A DNA stretch of 64,000 bases from an uncultured Roseibium sp. (GCF_947494555.1 NZ_CANLVF010000002.1:682001-746000); one strand, 5' to 3'. Shown: positions 8,488 to 18,266, numbered from the stretch's first letter. Notes: generated from the sequence alone by a model not told the origin. Translations and numbers: made by a program.

Positions 8488-9123
8488 ATGCCACATCTTT
8501 GCGTCATGAATACGGTTTCTCAAAAACAACTTACCAGCGTTTGCGTCTATTGCGGCTCCAGCTTCGGTTCCGATCCGGCACACGAGGCTGCCGCCACGCG
8601 CCTCGGGCAGATCATCGCGGAGGCTGGAATTCGCCTCGTTTATGGCGGCGGTTCGGTCGGCCTGATGGGCACGGTTGCAAATGCCGCGCTCGAATCCGGC
8701 GGCGAAGTCACAGGCATCATTCCCCATTTCCTGGAAAAGCGGGAAGTCATGCTTGAATCGCTGGAAGACCTCGTCATCACGAAGGACATGCACGAACGCA
8801 AGCACCTGATGTTCCAAAGATCGGATGCCTTCATCGCTTTGCCTGGCGGCATCGGGACCCTTGAAGAAGCCGTTGAAATGATGACCTGGGCCCAGTTGGG
8901 ACAGCACAAGAAACCTGTCGCACTCGCAAACATAAACGGCTTCTGGTCGCCTCTCCTGGAGCTGCTCGATCACATGCGGGCGCAGGGATATATCCGCCCG
9001 GACACCGAGGTTCCCTACCTAGTCGCAAAGAAAGTCGACGATATCCTGCCGATGCTTCGCCACGCGGTCGCGGGAAACGTTATCGACGAAGCCAGCGCCC
9101 TGGCAAAAGTCACGGAGCTCTGA
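8488..9123 (+). CDS. LOG-family nucleotide phosphoribohydrolase
   Basis: A 211-residue Rossmann-like enzyme of the LOG / TIGR00730 family, which cleaves nucleoside 5'-monophosphates (classically cytokinin ribotides, AMP in many bacteria) to the free base and ribose 5-phosphate. The family signatures are present: GGGSVGLMG at 53-61, MHERK at 101-105, and PGGIGTLEE at 119-127 containing the catalytic Glu and phosphate loop. The ATG at 8488 is supported by a GAGGTGA ribosome site; a second in-frame ATG at 8506 is possible. The physiological substrate cannot be assigned from sequence. It stands alone. Confidence 0.92.
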   Translation: MPHLCVMNTVSQKQLTSVCVYCGSSFGSDPAHEAAATRLGQIIAEAGIRLVYGGGSVGLMGTVANAALESGGEVTGIIPHFLEKREVMLESLEDLVITKDMHERKHLMFQRSDAFIALPGGIGTLEEAVEMMTWAQLGQHKKPVALANINGFWSPLLELLDHMRAQGYIRPDTEVPYLVAKKVDDILPMLRHAVAGNVIDEASALAKVTEL

Positions 9124-9263
9124 TCCTTTCCAGGTCAATGCACTGACGCACAACACGTTGCAGGTACTCCAGGCACCTGCGCGCGAGTTTGCTGCAGCGC
9201 AAATTGCAGTCCCTTCAACGGAATAGTACGTTCGCCCAATTCTCTCCGGTTACGGACCTTTTC

Positions 9264-10520
9264 ATGCAGACCACCCTCCTCGTTGAAGACGCATCGTTTT
9301 TCGAAAAAGCGATCGTCAAGAAATTGCATGAAGTCGGCCGAAACCAGATCATGGTGGCCCGAAACTACGCTGAAGCCGAAAGCTGCCTGTCCCTGCCGAT
9401 CGGCGAACCCGATCTTGCCCTCGTGGACCTGACGTTGCCGGACGCACCCGATGGTGAAATTGTCGACCTCTGCGACAAGTGGAAAATACCCACAATCGTT
9501 TTTACCAGCCGGTTCGACCCGAAAACGCGGAAAAAGATGCTCCAAAAGGGGGTTATCGACTATGTCCTGAAGGATTCGCCGGGCAGCCTGAACTACGTTG
9601 CGGACCTGATTCGCCGCCTCGCAAAAAATCCGAAAATCGGCATCCTGGTTCTGGATGATGCCACGGTCGAGCGGCGCGCCATCTCGCGGATTGTCTCCAA
9701 ACACCTTTACAAGGTTTATGAGGCGGCAAGCACGGACGAGGCGCTTACGTGCCTTAAAGAAAACAGCGACATCAAGCTTGTGCTCGCGGACTACTTCCTG
9801 CCGGGCAAAGATGGTTTTGCGTTCCTGAAAGCTGTCCGCCGCCGCCACAGTCCCGAACAGGTCGGCATCATCGGCATGTCGGCTGTCACCAATTCAGACA
9901 ATCGGGTCCGCTTCCTGAAATACGGGGCCGCCGACTTTGTCGACAAGAACGGCTCACCGGAGGAGCTACTGCTGCGGATCTCACAAAATCTGGCATATAT
10001 CTACCGCATCGAGGAGTTGAACAATCTCGCGATGCGGGATTCACTCACCGGGCTCTACAATCGCCGCTTTCTGTTTGACGAACTGTCCAAGGAAATCAAA
10101 ACCTGGAAAGCCGCAACGAAACGCCGCAACTGGCTGGCGCTTTTCGACCTGGATTCCTTCAAGAGTGTAAATGACAGCCGCGGTCACGATTTCGGCGATG
10201 CCGTTCTGAAGAGTTTCGCGCAAAGTCTGACACAGTTTGCACGTGACGAAGACTACGTCGTTCGCCTGGGCGGAGACGAGTTCTGCGCAGTGCTCCACGA
10301 CCAGTCTGAGGAAGAGGTGCATTCGCGTCTTGCTGCTTTGCTTGACGAAGTTGAGACGATGCCGGTGGAACACCGCGGCGAAAAGATCAGCTTCAAGACC
10401 AGCATCGGTGTCGCCCCCTTTCAGCCGGACGCTCTGCCAGATGCGCTGAAAGCTGCGGATGTCAGGCTCTATTCGGCAAAACGCACCGGACGAGGCCTGC
10501 TTGCCGTTTCAGACCAGTGA
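9264..10520 (+). CDS. Diguanylate cyclase with two receiver domains (REC-REC-GGDEF)
   Basis: A 418-residue cytoplasmic response regulator that should make cyclic di-GMP. The first receiver begins at the N-terminus (LALVDLTLPD holds the predicted phospho-Asp). A second receiver follows at about 130-250 (LVLADYFLPGKDG). The cyclase domain has an intact GGDEF at 336-340 and an RxxD product-inhibition site (R327-D330) at the standard spacing. The arrangement resembles PleD. The frame is open upstream to 9189, but ATG 9264 starts directly at the receiver fold; neither start has a strong ribosome site. The partner kinase is not encoded next to it. It ends only 13 bases from the convergent rarD. Confidence 0.92.
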   Translation: MQTTLLVEDASFFEKAIVKKLHEVGRNQIMVARNYAEAESCLSLPIGEPDLALVDLTLPDAPDGEIVDLCDKWKIPTIVFTSRFDPKTRKKMLQKGVIDYVLKDSPGSLNYVADLIRRLAKNPKIGILVLDDATVERRAISRIVSKHLYKVYEAASTDEALTCLKENSDIKLVLADYFLPGKDGFAFLKAVRRRHSPEQVGIIGMSAVTNSDNRVRFLKYGAADFVDKNGSPEELLLRISQNLAYIYRIEELNNLAMRDSLTGLYNRRFLFDELSKEIKTWKAATKRRNWLALFDLDSFKSVNDSRGHDFGDAVLKSFAQSLTQFARDEDYVVRLGGDEFCAVLHDQSEEEVHSRLAALLDEVETMPVEHRGEKISFKTSIGVAPFQPDALPDALKAADVRLYSAKRTGRGLLAVSDQ

Positions 10521-10533
10521 TTAATGCCAAGCT

Positions 10534-11445
10534 TCAGGCGGCGCGGCGATAGCGATTCCAGCTGTCAAACGAGAAAATTGCCAGTGCCATCCAAATCATG
10601 ACAAATGTCAGCAGCTTTTCCTGATCCAGGGGTTCGTTCCAGACATAGACTGCCATCAGAAAGTGCATGGAAGGTGCAAGGTATTGCATCAACCCCAGCA
10701 TGAACAGCGGCAGTCTGCGCGCAGCGGCCGAAAAGCATGTCAGTGGCAAGGCGGTAACGATGCCGGTACCCGCGAGTGCGATCAGCACCGGGATATCATT
10801 GAGCACGAGCGCGTCTTTGCCCCAGCTCAGGCTCAACAGCACGTATCCGATTGCCAGAGGCAGAAGCAGCAAGGTTTCAACAAACATTCCCGGCGTTGCG
10901 TTTACCGGCGTCACTTTTCGGACATAGCCATATCCGGCGAAGGAAAACGCGAGCACAAGAGAGACCCAAGGCAAGCCGCCTGCCAATATCGCCTGAATCA
11001 AAACAGCAACTGCGGCAATCGCAACCGCTATTCCCTGTCCGAACGAAAGACGTTCCCGCAGAACCACAAGCCCGACAACGATGCTCACCAACGGGTTGAT
11101 GAAATAGCCGAGCGAGACATCAAGGACACGTTCCTGCTCGATCGCCCATACAAAAACCAGCCAGTTCACCGCGATAAACATGGCGGACGAGGTCAGCCTT
11201 TTGAGAACTGCCGGCTGCTTGAAAACATCCCAGACTTCCTGCGATCTGCCGCGCAGGTAGAGAAACAGGCCGACAAAGAGGACTGACCACAGTATCCGAT
11301 GAGAGACAATAATGTCCGGCGCTATGGAATCGGTGAGCTTGTAATAGGCTGGAAGGAAACCCCACATGCTGTATGCCGCCAAGCCATAAGACAAGCCCTG
11401 GCGAAATTCGGCATTGGCTTCGGCTTGCGAAACCCGCTGGGACAT
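10534..11445 (-). CDS. rarD: EamA-family transporter, RarD type
   Basis: A 303-residue inner-membrane protein with about ten predicted helices, made of two EamA repeats. The opening stretch (GLAAYSMWGFLPAYYKL) and HRILWSVLF are characteristic of RarD. RarD proteins are drug/metabolite-superfamily permeases with poorly defined substrates; the E. coli member was named for chloramphenicol sensitivity. It follows cimA by 28 bases on the same strand and is probably the last gene of the cysS-GFA-cimA-rarD run. Confidence 0.9.
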   Translation of the reverse strand: MSQRVSQAEANAEFRQGLSYGLAAYSMWGFLPAYYKLTDSIAPDIIVSHRILWSVLFVGLFLYLRGRSQEVWDVFKQPAVLKRLTSSAMFIAVNWLVFVWAIEQERVLDVSLGYFINPLVSIVVGLVVLRERLSFGQGIAVAIAAVAVLIQAILAGGLPWVSLVLAFSFAGYGYVRKVTPVNATPGMFVETLLLLPLAIGYVLLSLSWGKDALVLNDIPVLIALAGTGIVTALPLTCFSAAARRLPLFMLGLMQYLAPSMHFLMAVYVWNEPLDQEKLLTFVMIWMALAIFSFDSWNRYRRAA

Positions 11446-11473
11446 TCAGTTTGCCTTTCTGGCGTGCCTGTGG

Positions 11474-13069
11474 TCAGGCGTTGTCGGCCTTCAGCAGTGC
11501 AAATGTGATGGAATCGACCAATGCCTGAAACGAGGCGTCGACGATATTGGGAGAAACGCCGATCGTGAACCAGCGGCGCTGCGTCTTGGTGTTGTGGCTT
11601 TCTATCAGCACGCGGGTGACAGCGGCCGTGCCACCGTTCAATATCCGCACCTTGTAGTCAATAAGTTCCAGGCCTTCGATCGCGGACTGGTACTTGCCGA
11701 GGTCTTTCCGCAGGGCCATGTCCAGTGCGTTGACGGGGCCGTTGCCCTCCGCCACCGACATGCGGGTTTCGCCGTCTATGTCGACTTTCACCACGGCTTC
11801 AGACACTGTGATGAGATCACCGATCGCGTTGAAACGTCGCTCGACCATGACCTTGAATGAATTGACATCGAAATACCTGGGAACTTCGCCGAGTTCCCTG
11901 CGCGCCAACAATTCAAAGGAGGCATCCGCAGCTTCGTAGGCATAGCCCTCGGCTTCCCTCTCCTTCACGAGTGCAAGAAGCCGGTCGAGACGCGGCTCCG
12001 ATTTGTCGACTTCAATACCGACGCGCGTCAGCTCACCGAGCAGATTGCTCTTGCCAGCCTGGTCCGACACCAGGACCCTTCGCTGGTTTCCGACAATCTC
12101 GGGCGCGACGTGCTCATAGGTTTTCGGGTCCTTGAGGATCGCGGACGCATGAATTCCGGCCTTCGTCGCAAAGGCAGTTTCGCCAACATACGGCGCCTGC
12201 CTGTCCGGCGACCGGTTCAGAATCTCGTCGAATGCGTGCGAAATCGATGTGACGTCCCTGAGCTGTTCTTCGCTGACACCGATCTCAAACCGGTCGGAAA
12301 AGGCGCTCTTGAGTTTCAGGGTCGGGATCAGGGTGATCAGATTGGCATTGCCGCAGCGCTCGCCCAGACCATTGAGCGTTCCCTGGATCTGCCGCACACC
12401 TGCGTCGACTGCCGCGAGCGAATTGGCAACTGCATGGCCCGTATCATCATGCGTGTGGATGCCGAGATGCGACCCCGGGACAACCTCCTGGACCTTCGTG
12501 ACAATATGGTAGATTTCATCGGGAAGCGTGCCGCCGTTTGTGTCGCACAAGACGACCCAGCGTGCACCGGCCTGGTAGGCCGTGCGCGCGCAATCCAGGG
12601 CGTACTCCGGATTGGCCTTGTAGCCGTCGAAGAAGTGCTCACAGTCGATCATGGCTTCCTTGCCGGCCGCGACCGTGGCCGAAACGGTGTCATGGATGGA
12701 ATCGAGGTTCTCCTCGTTGGTGCATCCAAGTGCGATGTCGACATGGTAGTCCCAGGTTTTCGCGACAAAACAGCATGCGTCCGATTTGCTGGACAAGACC
12801 TGCTGGAGACCGGGATCGTTGGAGGCAGACCGTCCGGCGCGCTTGGTCATTCCAAAGGCCGTAAACTTCGCGGTTTCGGTCCGCTTTTCGCTGAAAAACT
12901 CCGTATCGCCCGGATTGGCGCCGGGATATCCGCCCTCGACATAATCGACGCCCAACCGCTCGAGCAATTCAGCGACAACAATTTTCTCGTTGACCGAAAA
13001 ATCGATTCCGCTCGTTTGAGCACCATCTCGAAGCGTGGTGTCGAAGAGATAAAGACGTTCCTTGGTCAT
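11474..13069 (-). CDS. cimA: Citramalate synthase
   Basis: A 531-residue enzyme of the alpha-isopropylmalate/homocitrate synthase family. It condenses pyruvate and acetyl-CoA to (R)-citramalate, the first step of the threonine-independent route to isoleucine. The N-terminal TIM barrel begins with LFDTTLRDGAQT, continues with GVDYVEGGYPGANP, and contains the metal-binding HTHDDTGHAVANS and the NGLGERCGN loop. The C-terminal regulatory domain (about 400-531) is the LeuA dimer type that usually confers feedback inhibition. The DGAQTSG and EGGYPG signatures separate CimA from LeuA. It sits between the GFA gene (26-base gap) and rarD. Confidence 0.93.
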   Translation of the reverse strand: MTKERLYLFDTTLRDGAQTSGIDFSVNEKIVVAELLERLGVDYVEGGYPGANPGDTEFFSEKRTETAKFTAFGMTKRAGRSASNDPGLQQVLSSKSDACCFVAKTWDYHVDIALGCTNEENLDSIHDTVSATVAAGKEAMIDCEHFFDGYKANPEYALDCARTAYQAGARWVVLCDTNGGTLPDEIYHIVTKVQEVVPGSHLGIHTHDDTGHAVANSLAAVDAGVRQIQGTLNGLGERCGNANLITLIPTLKLKSAFSDRFEIGVSEEQLRDVTSISHAFDEILNRSPDRQAPYVGETAFATKAGIHASAILKDPKTYEHVAPEIVGNQRRVLVSDQAGKSNLLGELTRVGIEVDKSEPRLDRLLALVKEREAEGYAYEAADASFELLARRELGEVPRYFDVNSFKVMVERRFNAIGDLITVSEAVVKVDIDGETRMSVAEGNGPVNALDMALRKDLGKYQSAIEGLELIDYKVRILNGGTAAVTRVLIESHNTKTQRRWFTIGVSPNIVDASFQALVDSITFALLKADNA

Positions 13070-13095
13070 TCGCGTTTCCCGCCGGCCATACAGGC

Positions 13096-13620
13096 CTAAT
13101 TTTCTGTATTTTGTGATTCAGCCGACGAGCCAGGCAAAGCCTGCGGCCAGGTTTCGGTGTCGTGATCCGGATGCTGGTTGGAAACGATCGTCGCTAGGAA
13201 AGCCAGCGTTTCCTCGTCTTCTTCCGTTCTGCGTGCCGGTATCTCGCCCATGCGGTCCGCAAAGGGAAGTTTGGCTTCGACACCGTACTGGATCACCGGA
13301 GCGATCTTGTCCGGTTCATCGAAGGCACCGATTGCAATCGCGACGCCGTCGGGTGCCTTATAGGTAAGCGGTGTGCCGCACGCGGGACAAAATCCGCGTG
13401 CGACGTGGTTTGAACTTTGAAACCGTTTCGGTTCACCTCGGGCCCAGGTCAGGGTCGCATCTTCGCGCACGCTGACCAGCGGTGCGTAAAACGCACCAAA
13501 GGCCTTCTGGCACATCCGGCAATGGCAGATAGAGGCAGTGCCGAGTGGCCCTTCAACTCGAAATCGCACCGCACCACATTGGCATCCACCGGTCAGCGCC
13601 TTTTGTTGATCTGCGCTCAC
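13096..13620 (-). CDS. GFA-family (glutathione-dependent formaldehyde-activating/CENP-V-like) protein
   Basis: A 174-residue zinc protein. It opens with the family signature [10 protein letters not shown], followed by [11 protein letters not shown] and a second pair in FCPACGTPL, giving the structural and catalytic zinc cysteines. Family members bind glutathione or have formaldehyde-related activity; many have no proven substrate. The start is a GTG at 13620 that overlaps the cysS stop by four bases (GTGA) with a GGAG ribosome site in the end of cysS, so translation is probably coupled. The C-terminal 50 residues are acidic and unique. Confidence 0.9.
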   Translation of the reverse strand: MSADQQKALTGGCQCGAVRFRVEGPLGTASICHCRMCQKAFGAFYAPLVSVREDATLTWARGEPKRFQSSNHVARGFCPACGTPLTYKAPDGVAIAIGAFDEPDKIAPVIQYGVEAKLPFADRMGEIPARRTEEDEETLAFLATIVSNQHPDHDTETWPQALPGSSAESQNTEN

Positions 13621-15032
13621 CTCTGAAGCTCCCAGGTCGTTATACGTTCACCGGTTTCAGAGTCTTTTGAATCCTTTAGAACAATTCCCTGAGACGACAG
13701 ATTAGCCCGGATTTCGTCGGCCAACGCCCAATCCTTCTCCTTCAGGGCGGCGAGCCGCTGCTCCACGGCATCTTCGACACTGGAGCTGTCAATACCGCTA
13801 AGATCAGCTTTCACGGGCGACAGGCCCATGAGTGCCGCGCTTGCCGAATAGGTCTCCAACTTCGATGGGTCCCTCGAAGCCTCGCCCGCCAGCGCATGAA
13901 GCGCCTGGATTGCGGCCGAGGTATTCAGGTCATCCAGAAGAGCACCGACGACCAAAGGTGAAGCCTCCGCATCCGTTTCAACCGGATCCGGCCACTTGGA
14001 CAGAAGATTCTCCGCTTCTTCCAACTTCCGTTTGGAAAAGTCTATCGGCTCGCGGTAGTTCGTCATCAGCATGGCCATGCGCAGGACTTCGCCCGGCCAT
14101 TTGCGGCCGCCGAAATTCTCGGTCTCCAGCAACTCCTGGATCGTGTAGAAATTGCCTTCGGATTTGGACATCTTCTTTCCTTCCACCTGAAGGAAACCGT
14201 TGTGCATCCAGTAATTTGCCATGTTCTGCGTGTCGTTCGCGCAGCAGGACTGGGCAATCTCGTTTTCATGATGCGGGAAGATCAGATCCAGTCCGCCGCC
14301 ATGAATGTCGAACACATCACCCAGATGATGAGCACTCATGACGGAACACTCGATATGCCATCCGGGCCGGCCAAGTCCCCACGGGCTCTCCCAGCCCGGC
14401 TCCTCGTCGGAGGAGAGCTTCCAGAGAACAAAGTCGCCCGGGTTCTTCTTATGCGCATCAACGGCAATGCGTGCGCCGGCAATCTGTTCATCCAGCTTGC
14501 GTTTTGACAGACCGCCATAGTCGGGCATGGATGCCGTGTCGAACAGCACCTCACCTTCGGCCTGATAAGCGTGCCCCTTTTCGATCAACCGCTGGATCAT
14601 CTCGATCATGCCGTCAATGTGCTGAGTTGCACGCGGTTCGTAGGTCGGCAGGAGCACACCGAGCGCTTCGATATCCTTGTGGAACTGATCAGTGGTCTTT
14701 CTAGTGACCAGGGCGATCGCTTCGTTCAAAGGGAGGTCAGGATGATCGCGCAACGCACGTGCGTTAATCTTGTCATCCACATCCGTGATGTTGCGCGCAT
14801 ACGTGACGTGCTCGCCTCCATACACATGCCTCAGGAGCCGGAAAAGAACGTCGAACACGATGACCGGACGCGCGTTGCCGATATGGGCGAAGTCGTAGAC
14901 GGTGGGTCCGCAGACATAAAGGCGCACGTTCTCATCATCGATGGCCTGAAAATCCTCCTTTGCACGCGTCAGCGTGTTGGTGATCTTCAAGCCTTTGATT
15001 GTGCCGGATCTTTTCGTCTCAGCGGCGCTCAT
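13617..15032 (-). CDS. cysS: Cysteine--tRNA ligase
   Basis: A 471-residue class I aminoacyl-tRNA synthetase charging tRNA-Cys. It has the zinc- and cysteine-site stretch YVCGPTVYD, the HIGH-type motif FAHIGN, the second zinc ligands around WHIECSVMS, and the KMSKS motif in [10 protein letters not shown]. Length and domain order are normal. The frame has a 20-residue N-terminal extension before the usual NTLTR start. It overlaps the GFA gene by four bases and leads the minus-strand run that includes cimA and rarD. Confidence 0.97.
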   Translation of the reverse strand: MSAAETKRSGTIKGLKITNTLTRAKEDFQAIDDENVRLYVCGPTVYDFAHIGNARPVIVFDVLFRLLRHVYGGEHVTYARNITDVDDKINARALRDHPDLPLNEAIALVTRKTTDQFHKDIEALGVLLPTYEPRATQHIDGMIEMIQRLIEKGHAYQAEGEVLFDTASMPDYGGLSKRKLDEQIAGARIAVDAHKKNPGDFVLWKLSSDEEPGWESPWGLGRPGWHIECSVMSAHHLGDVFDIHGGGLDLIFPHHENEIAQSCCANDTQNMANYWMHNGFLQVEGKKMSKSEGNFYTIQELLETENFGGRKWPGEVLRMAMLMTNYREPIDFSKRKLEEAENLLSKWPDPVETDAEASPLVVGALLDDLNTSAAIQALHALAGEASRDPSKLETYSASAALMGLSPVKADLSGIDSSSVEDAVEQRLAALKEKDWALADEIRANLSSQGIVLKDSKDSETGERITTWELQR

Positions 15033-15308
15033 GTCAAAAGGTCTCCTGGCCGGCTGACCGGGCGATCCGTCTCAGGGAAACTTTTGCCAAGAGGGAACGG
15101 CCACAGCCAGCGGTGTCGCTAGCTGCAAATAATGGTGATCGTAATGATGTTCCAAGTGGCCGTCATCATTCGGGCTTTATGGACCGGAACGCCGGACGCG
15201 GTCAAGGCTGCATTTGGATCGCGGACTCAATTCAAAGTCTTCGTGGCGTTGGCGCTACAGATGACATCGACTAGACTACGTTGATAGGGAATCAGAGGGG
15301 GATTTCAT

Positions 15309-16976
15309 ATGGTGTTGCCGCGTTCGATACGTCGTATTTCTACCGGGACTGCTTTGTCGCTGGTATTGTTCTTGTCCGCCTTTGCAGTGACACCAGTGAG
15401 CGCAGAACAAGCTGCAACACAAAACGCTCCCGCGCAGGAAATTGCGGCCACAGTTGCCCAGGAACCCGCAACACCGATTGCGATTGCAATCAAGGCGGCG
15501 ATGTCAACCGACATTCCCGAAGGACTTCAGGGCTACTACACAGAGCGGGCATTTGCGCCGGCTTGGTTTGATCAGTCCGGCCTGAAAGAAAGAGCGCATC
15601 TGGCGATCGCCGCTATGGCGGAGGCAAACGAACATGCCCTGAACCCGAACAACTATGCCCCGCTCGAGCTCGCACAACTTTCCGAAACCGCGCAAACGCC
15701 GGAAGACTGGGCCCGGTTCGATCTGGAGCTTTCGCGCCAGTTTCTGCGCTATGCGACGCATCTTTCCTCCGGACGTGTGCAGCCCAACAAGATCAACAAG
15801 GCTCTGAATCTTTTCCCGGACAGGCCGGACCCGAAACCGTTTTTCGAAAATGCGGAAATGACTGTCGACTTCAGCGCATTTCTGGACAGCTTGCCGCCAC
15901 AGTCCGACAATTATGCGCGGCTGAAACGCAGGCTTTCGCAATATCGGGAAAAGGCTGCGACTGGCGGGTTCACCTCGATCCCGGATGGCGAAGTGCTGAA
16001 ACCCGGCATGACGGATCCGCGCATTGCGATCCTGCGGCAACGCCTCACCGAGGAAGACATTCCAGGCGCAGCAGAGCATTCAGGAGACACTTATGATGGG
16101 GCTCTTGTTGAGGCCGTGAAAATGTTTCAGGACCACCACGGCCTGGCGATGGATGGCGTGATCGGCAAGAACACGCTTGCGCGGCTTAATATTCCCATTC
16201 AGGACAAGCTCATCCAGATGGAACTCAACATGGAGCGCCGCCGCTGGATGCGTGACGACCTTGGAGAATTCTACGTCTTCGTGAACCTCGCGGACCAGAA
16301 CCTGAAGGTGGTTCGCAGCGGCAAGACGATCCACACCACGCGTGTTGTTGTCGGCAAGCCGTATCACGCGACACCCGTCTTTTCCGATCAGCTGGAATAT
16401 GTCGAGATCAATCCGTTTTGGAATGTGCCCTACTCGATCGCAACGAAGGAGTATCTGCCGAAGTTGAAGCAGAATCCCTCGGCGCTCAGCCGTCAGAATA
16501 TTCGGGTCTTTCAAGATGGCAGCGAGGTCGCGGCGACACAGGTTGCCTGGAACAGCTATTCGGGTGGCAACTTTCCGTTTCGCCTGCGCCAGGACCCCGG
16601 TGACGGCAACGCTCTCGGGCGTATCAAGTTCATGTTTCCGAACGAATTCAACATCTACATTCATGACACGCCCTCCAAGTCGCTGTTTTCACGCGCCGAG
16701 CGGGCCTACAGTCATGGCTGTATCCGGGCCTCGAACCCGTTTGCGCTCGCAGACGTCCTGTTGACCGACAACAATTCCACGCCCGGTCACTGGGAGCAGA
16801 TCCGTGACAGCCGGAAGCGCACAATCATCAAGCCCAAAGTTCCCATAGAAGTGCATCTGACCTATTTGACGGCCTGGATGAACAAGGATGGGTCGACCCA
16901 TTTCCGAAAAGACATCTACGAGCGCGACGAGGTGCTTCTAAAGGCCTTGCGCAAGGCAATGACGGAAAACCTCTGA
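15309..16976 (+). CDS. L,D-transpeptidase, YcbB-like, with peptidoglycan-binding domain
   Basis: A 555-residue secreted cell-wall enzyme that forms 3-3 peptide cross-links or attaches proteins to peptidoglycan. A signal peptide covers about residues 1-35. It is followed by a YcbB-type scaffold region, a peptidoglycan-binding domain near 225-295 (PRIAILRQRL to GKNTLARLN), and a YkuD catalytic domain from about 320. The catalytic motif SHGCIR is intact with His469 and Cys471. The ATG at 15309 has an AGGGGG ribosome site. This domain order matches the large periplasmic L,D-transpeptidases of Gram-negative bacteria. It appears to be a single-gene unit. Confidence 0.94.
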   Translation: MVLPRSIRRISTGTALSLVLFLSAFAVTPVSAEQAATQNAPAQEIAATVAQEPATPIAIAIKAAMSTDIPEGLQGYYTERAFAPAWFDQSGLKERAHLAIAAMAEANEHALNPNNYAPLELAQLSETAQTPEDWARFDLELSRQFLRYATHLSSGRVQPNKINKALNLFPDRPDPKPFFENAEMTVDFSAFLDSLPPQSDNYARLKRRLSQYREKAATGGFTSIPDGEVLKPGMTDPRIAILRQRLTEEDIPGAAEHSGDTYDGALVEAVKMFQDHHGLAMDGVIGKNTLARLNIPIQDKLIQMELNMERRRWMRDDLGEFYVFVNLADQNLKVVRSGKTIHTTRVVVGKPYHATPVFSDQLEYVEINPFWNVPYSIATKEYLPKLKQNPSALSRQNIRVFQDGSEVAATQVAWNSYSGGNFPFRLRQDPGDGNALGRIKFMFPNEFNIYIHDTPSKSLFSRAERAYSHGCIRASNPFALADVLLTDNNSTPGHWEQIRDSRKRTIIKPKVPIEVHLTYLTAWMNKDGSTHFRKDIYERDEVLLKALRKAMTENL

Positions 16977-17031
16977 CGTCATAAGCCGCTGGAAAACATT
17001 ACTCTTTATTGGCGTTTACGAATGTGAACGG

Positions 17032-17054
17032 ACGCTGAACGCCACGCTCAGCGT
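17032..17054 (+). terminator. Weak hairpin after the L,D-transpeptidase gene
   Basis: ACGCTGA (17032-17038) and TCAGCGT (17048-17054) can pair around a 9-base loop, 56 bases past the gene. No T-run follows, so termination is only a possibility. Confidence 0.3.
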
Positions 17055-17116
17055 GAGTTCAAGGCCCTCATCGTAGTCTCCGGGCAATCGTTACCGATCG
17101 CTCTTTGGAGACACAC

Positions 17117-17305
17117 ATGTTGAACCGCTTCTTTGTCATTCTTTTCCTGGCCGTTGTCCTCGGTGGACCTTTCGCCGCGATCATTGCAATAACCGACGGC
17201 ACCAAGGCGTTCGGCAACGACCTGCAGCACAAAAGCCTTTGTTTGCTGAAGGGTGCCGGATGCGGTGATGGCAACATCATCGTCACTGTCGCAGGCCGAA
17301 TTTAA
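17117..17305 (+). CDS. Small membrane or secreted protein, 62 residues
   Basis: A short ORF with a GGAG ribosome site (17107-17110) 6 bases before ATG 17117. Residues 4-28 are strongly hydrophobic (FFVILFLAVVLGG, then AAIIAI), a membrane anchor or uncleaved signal. The remaining 34 residues hold two cysteines (LCLLKGAGCGDG) and would face the periplasm. No family is recognised. It is 74 bases upstream of the ArsR regulator on the same strand; whether they share a transcript is unclear. Confidence 0.55.
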   Translation: MLNRFFVILFLAVVLGGPFAAIIAITDGTKAFGNDLQHKSLCLLKGAGCGDGNIIVTVAGRI

Positions 17306-17379
17306 AAGAACGTGCAGAATTCACGACCTCTCGCCCACTTGGTCTTGCGGTTTTACCTTGTGTTTGGCAGAGTCCACCC

Positions 17380-17721
17380 ATGGACTACAAAACTCTAGAA
17401 GATAAAGCGGAGTCCGCGGCAGACTTTCTAAAGATGATGGCATCTGCCCCCCGTCTGCTTTTGATGTGTCTTGTCCTCGAAGAAGAGCGCTGTGTCAGCG
17501 AACTTGCCGAAGCGACAGGCATGCGGATGCCCACCGTTTCACAACAGTTGTCGTTGCTGCGCGCCCAGGGCCTTGTATCCACGCGCCGGGAAGGCACGAC
17601 CATCTATTATCGGCTTTCGAGCGAGCCGGTCAGAGACATCATGGCAATGCTCTACAAGCACTTTTGTGCCGACGCCGACTTGCCGGTCGGTAAACATCTT
17701 GAAAAGCTGGACGCAGACTGA
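17380..17721 (+). CDS. ArsR-family regulator with BigR/SqrR-like cysteine pair
   Basis: A 113-residue winged-helix repressor. The fold is standard: KMMASAPRLLLMCLVLEEE, then TGMRMPTVSQQLSLLRAQGL and the wing RREGTTIYYRL. Cys30 and Cys96 are 66 residues apart, the same spacing as the persulfide-sensing pairs of BigR (42/108) and SqrR (41/107), and occur in matching contexts (LLLMC and YKHFC). Cys38 is an extra. Those regulators form a polysulfide bridge on exposure to sulfide or persulfide and derepress detoxification genes. The assignment as a persulfide sensor is inferred from the spacing and context. Its targets are not obvious here; self-regulation is likely. Confidence 0.88.
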   Translation: MDYKTLEDKAESAADFLKMMASAPRLLLMCLVLEEERCVSELAEATGMRMPTVSQQLSLLRAQGLVSTRREGTTIYYRLSSEPVRDIMAMLYKHFCADADLPVGKHLEKLDAD

Positions 17722-17739
17722 CTTTCCAGCGTCCAGCTT
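17704..17739 (-). terminator. Hairpin between the ArsR-like gene and creA
   Basis: AAGCTGGACGC (17704-17714) and GCGTCCAGCTT (17729-17739) form an 11-bp perfect stem with a 14-base loop. On the minus strand it is followed by TTTTC, so it should end the creA transcript. It overlaps the stop of the plus-strand regulator. Confidence 0.65.
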
Positions 17740-17750
17740 GCGAAGCGCGA

Positions 17751-18266
17751 TCAATCGGTAACGTAGTCAGCGCATTTTGGAGGCGCCTTGTCCCCCCACG
17801 GCATCAGCGGCACCGTGGAAGTGGAGTTTTTCGGACTGCCTTCAATCAGTTTGTCCGAATAAACGAGATAGACCAGCACATTCCGTTTTTCGTCACAGCC
17901 ACGCACGATCTGCATTTTCTTGAACACCAAAGACCTACGCTGACGAAACATTTCCTCGCCCTGCTCGAACTTTTCCTTGATGGTCACCGGGCCGACCTGA
18001 CGGCAGGCCAGCGATACGTCTGAGACCTCCTCAGCAACGCCAAGCCACCCTGACACGCCCCCTTTCTCCGGGACGGTAAAGTGACACGATACACCCTCCA
18101 CCAGCGGATCGTCGATCGCGTAAGTGGCCAGCTTATGATCGGGTGTCAGAAATTTCCAAACAGTCGATTTCTTGAAAATCAAATCCGGCTCGTCCGATGC
18201 CAGAGCAGATCCTGTTCCCAGGATGAGGCTGGTAAGCACGAGTGCGGCGACAGTACAAAAACGCAT
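17751..18266 (-). CDS. creA: CreA-family periplasmic protein
   Basis: A 171-residue secreted protein of the CreA family. A signal peptide occupies about residues 1-23 (MRFCTVAALVLTSLILG, then SALA). The mature part shows family stretches such as DHKLATYAIDDPLVEGVSC and RQVGPVTIKEKFEQGEEMF, with paired cysteines. CreA is widespread in proteobacteria and its biochemical role is unknown. ATG 18266 has a GGAGG ribosome site; a longer frame to 18296 lacks one. It is a single gene convergent with the ArsR-like regulator. Confidence 0.9.
   Translation of the reverse strand: MRFCTVAALVLTSLILGTGSALASDEPDLIFKKSTVWKFLTPDHKLATYAIDDPLVEGVSCHFTVPEKGGVSGWLGVAEEVSDVSLACRQVGPVTIKEKFEQGEEMFRQRRSLVFKKMQIVRGCDEKRNVLVYLVYSDKLIEGSPKNSTSTVPLMPWGDKAPPKCADYVTD

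Noticed and set aside
9135..9848. 237-codon minus-strand frame opposite the REC-REC-GGDEF gene
   Set aside because: Shadow frame; the plus strand has intact receiver and cyclase motifs.
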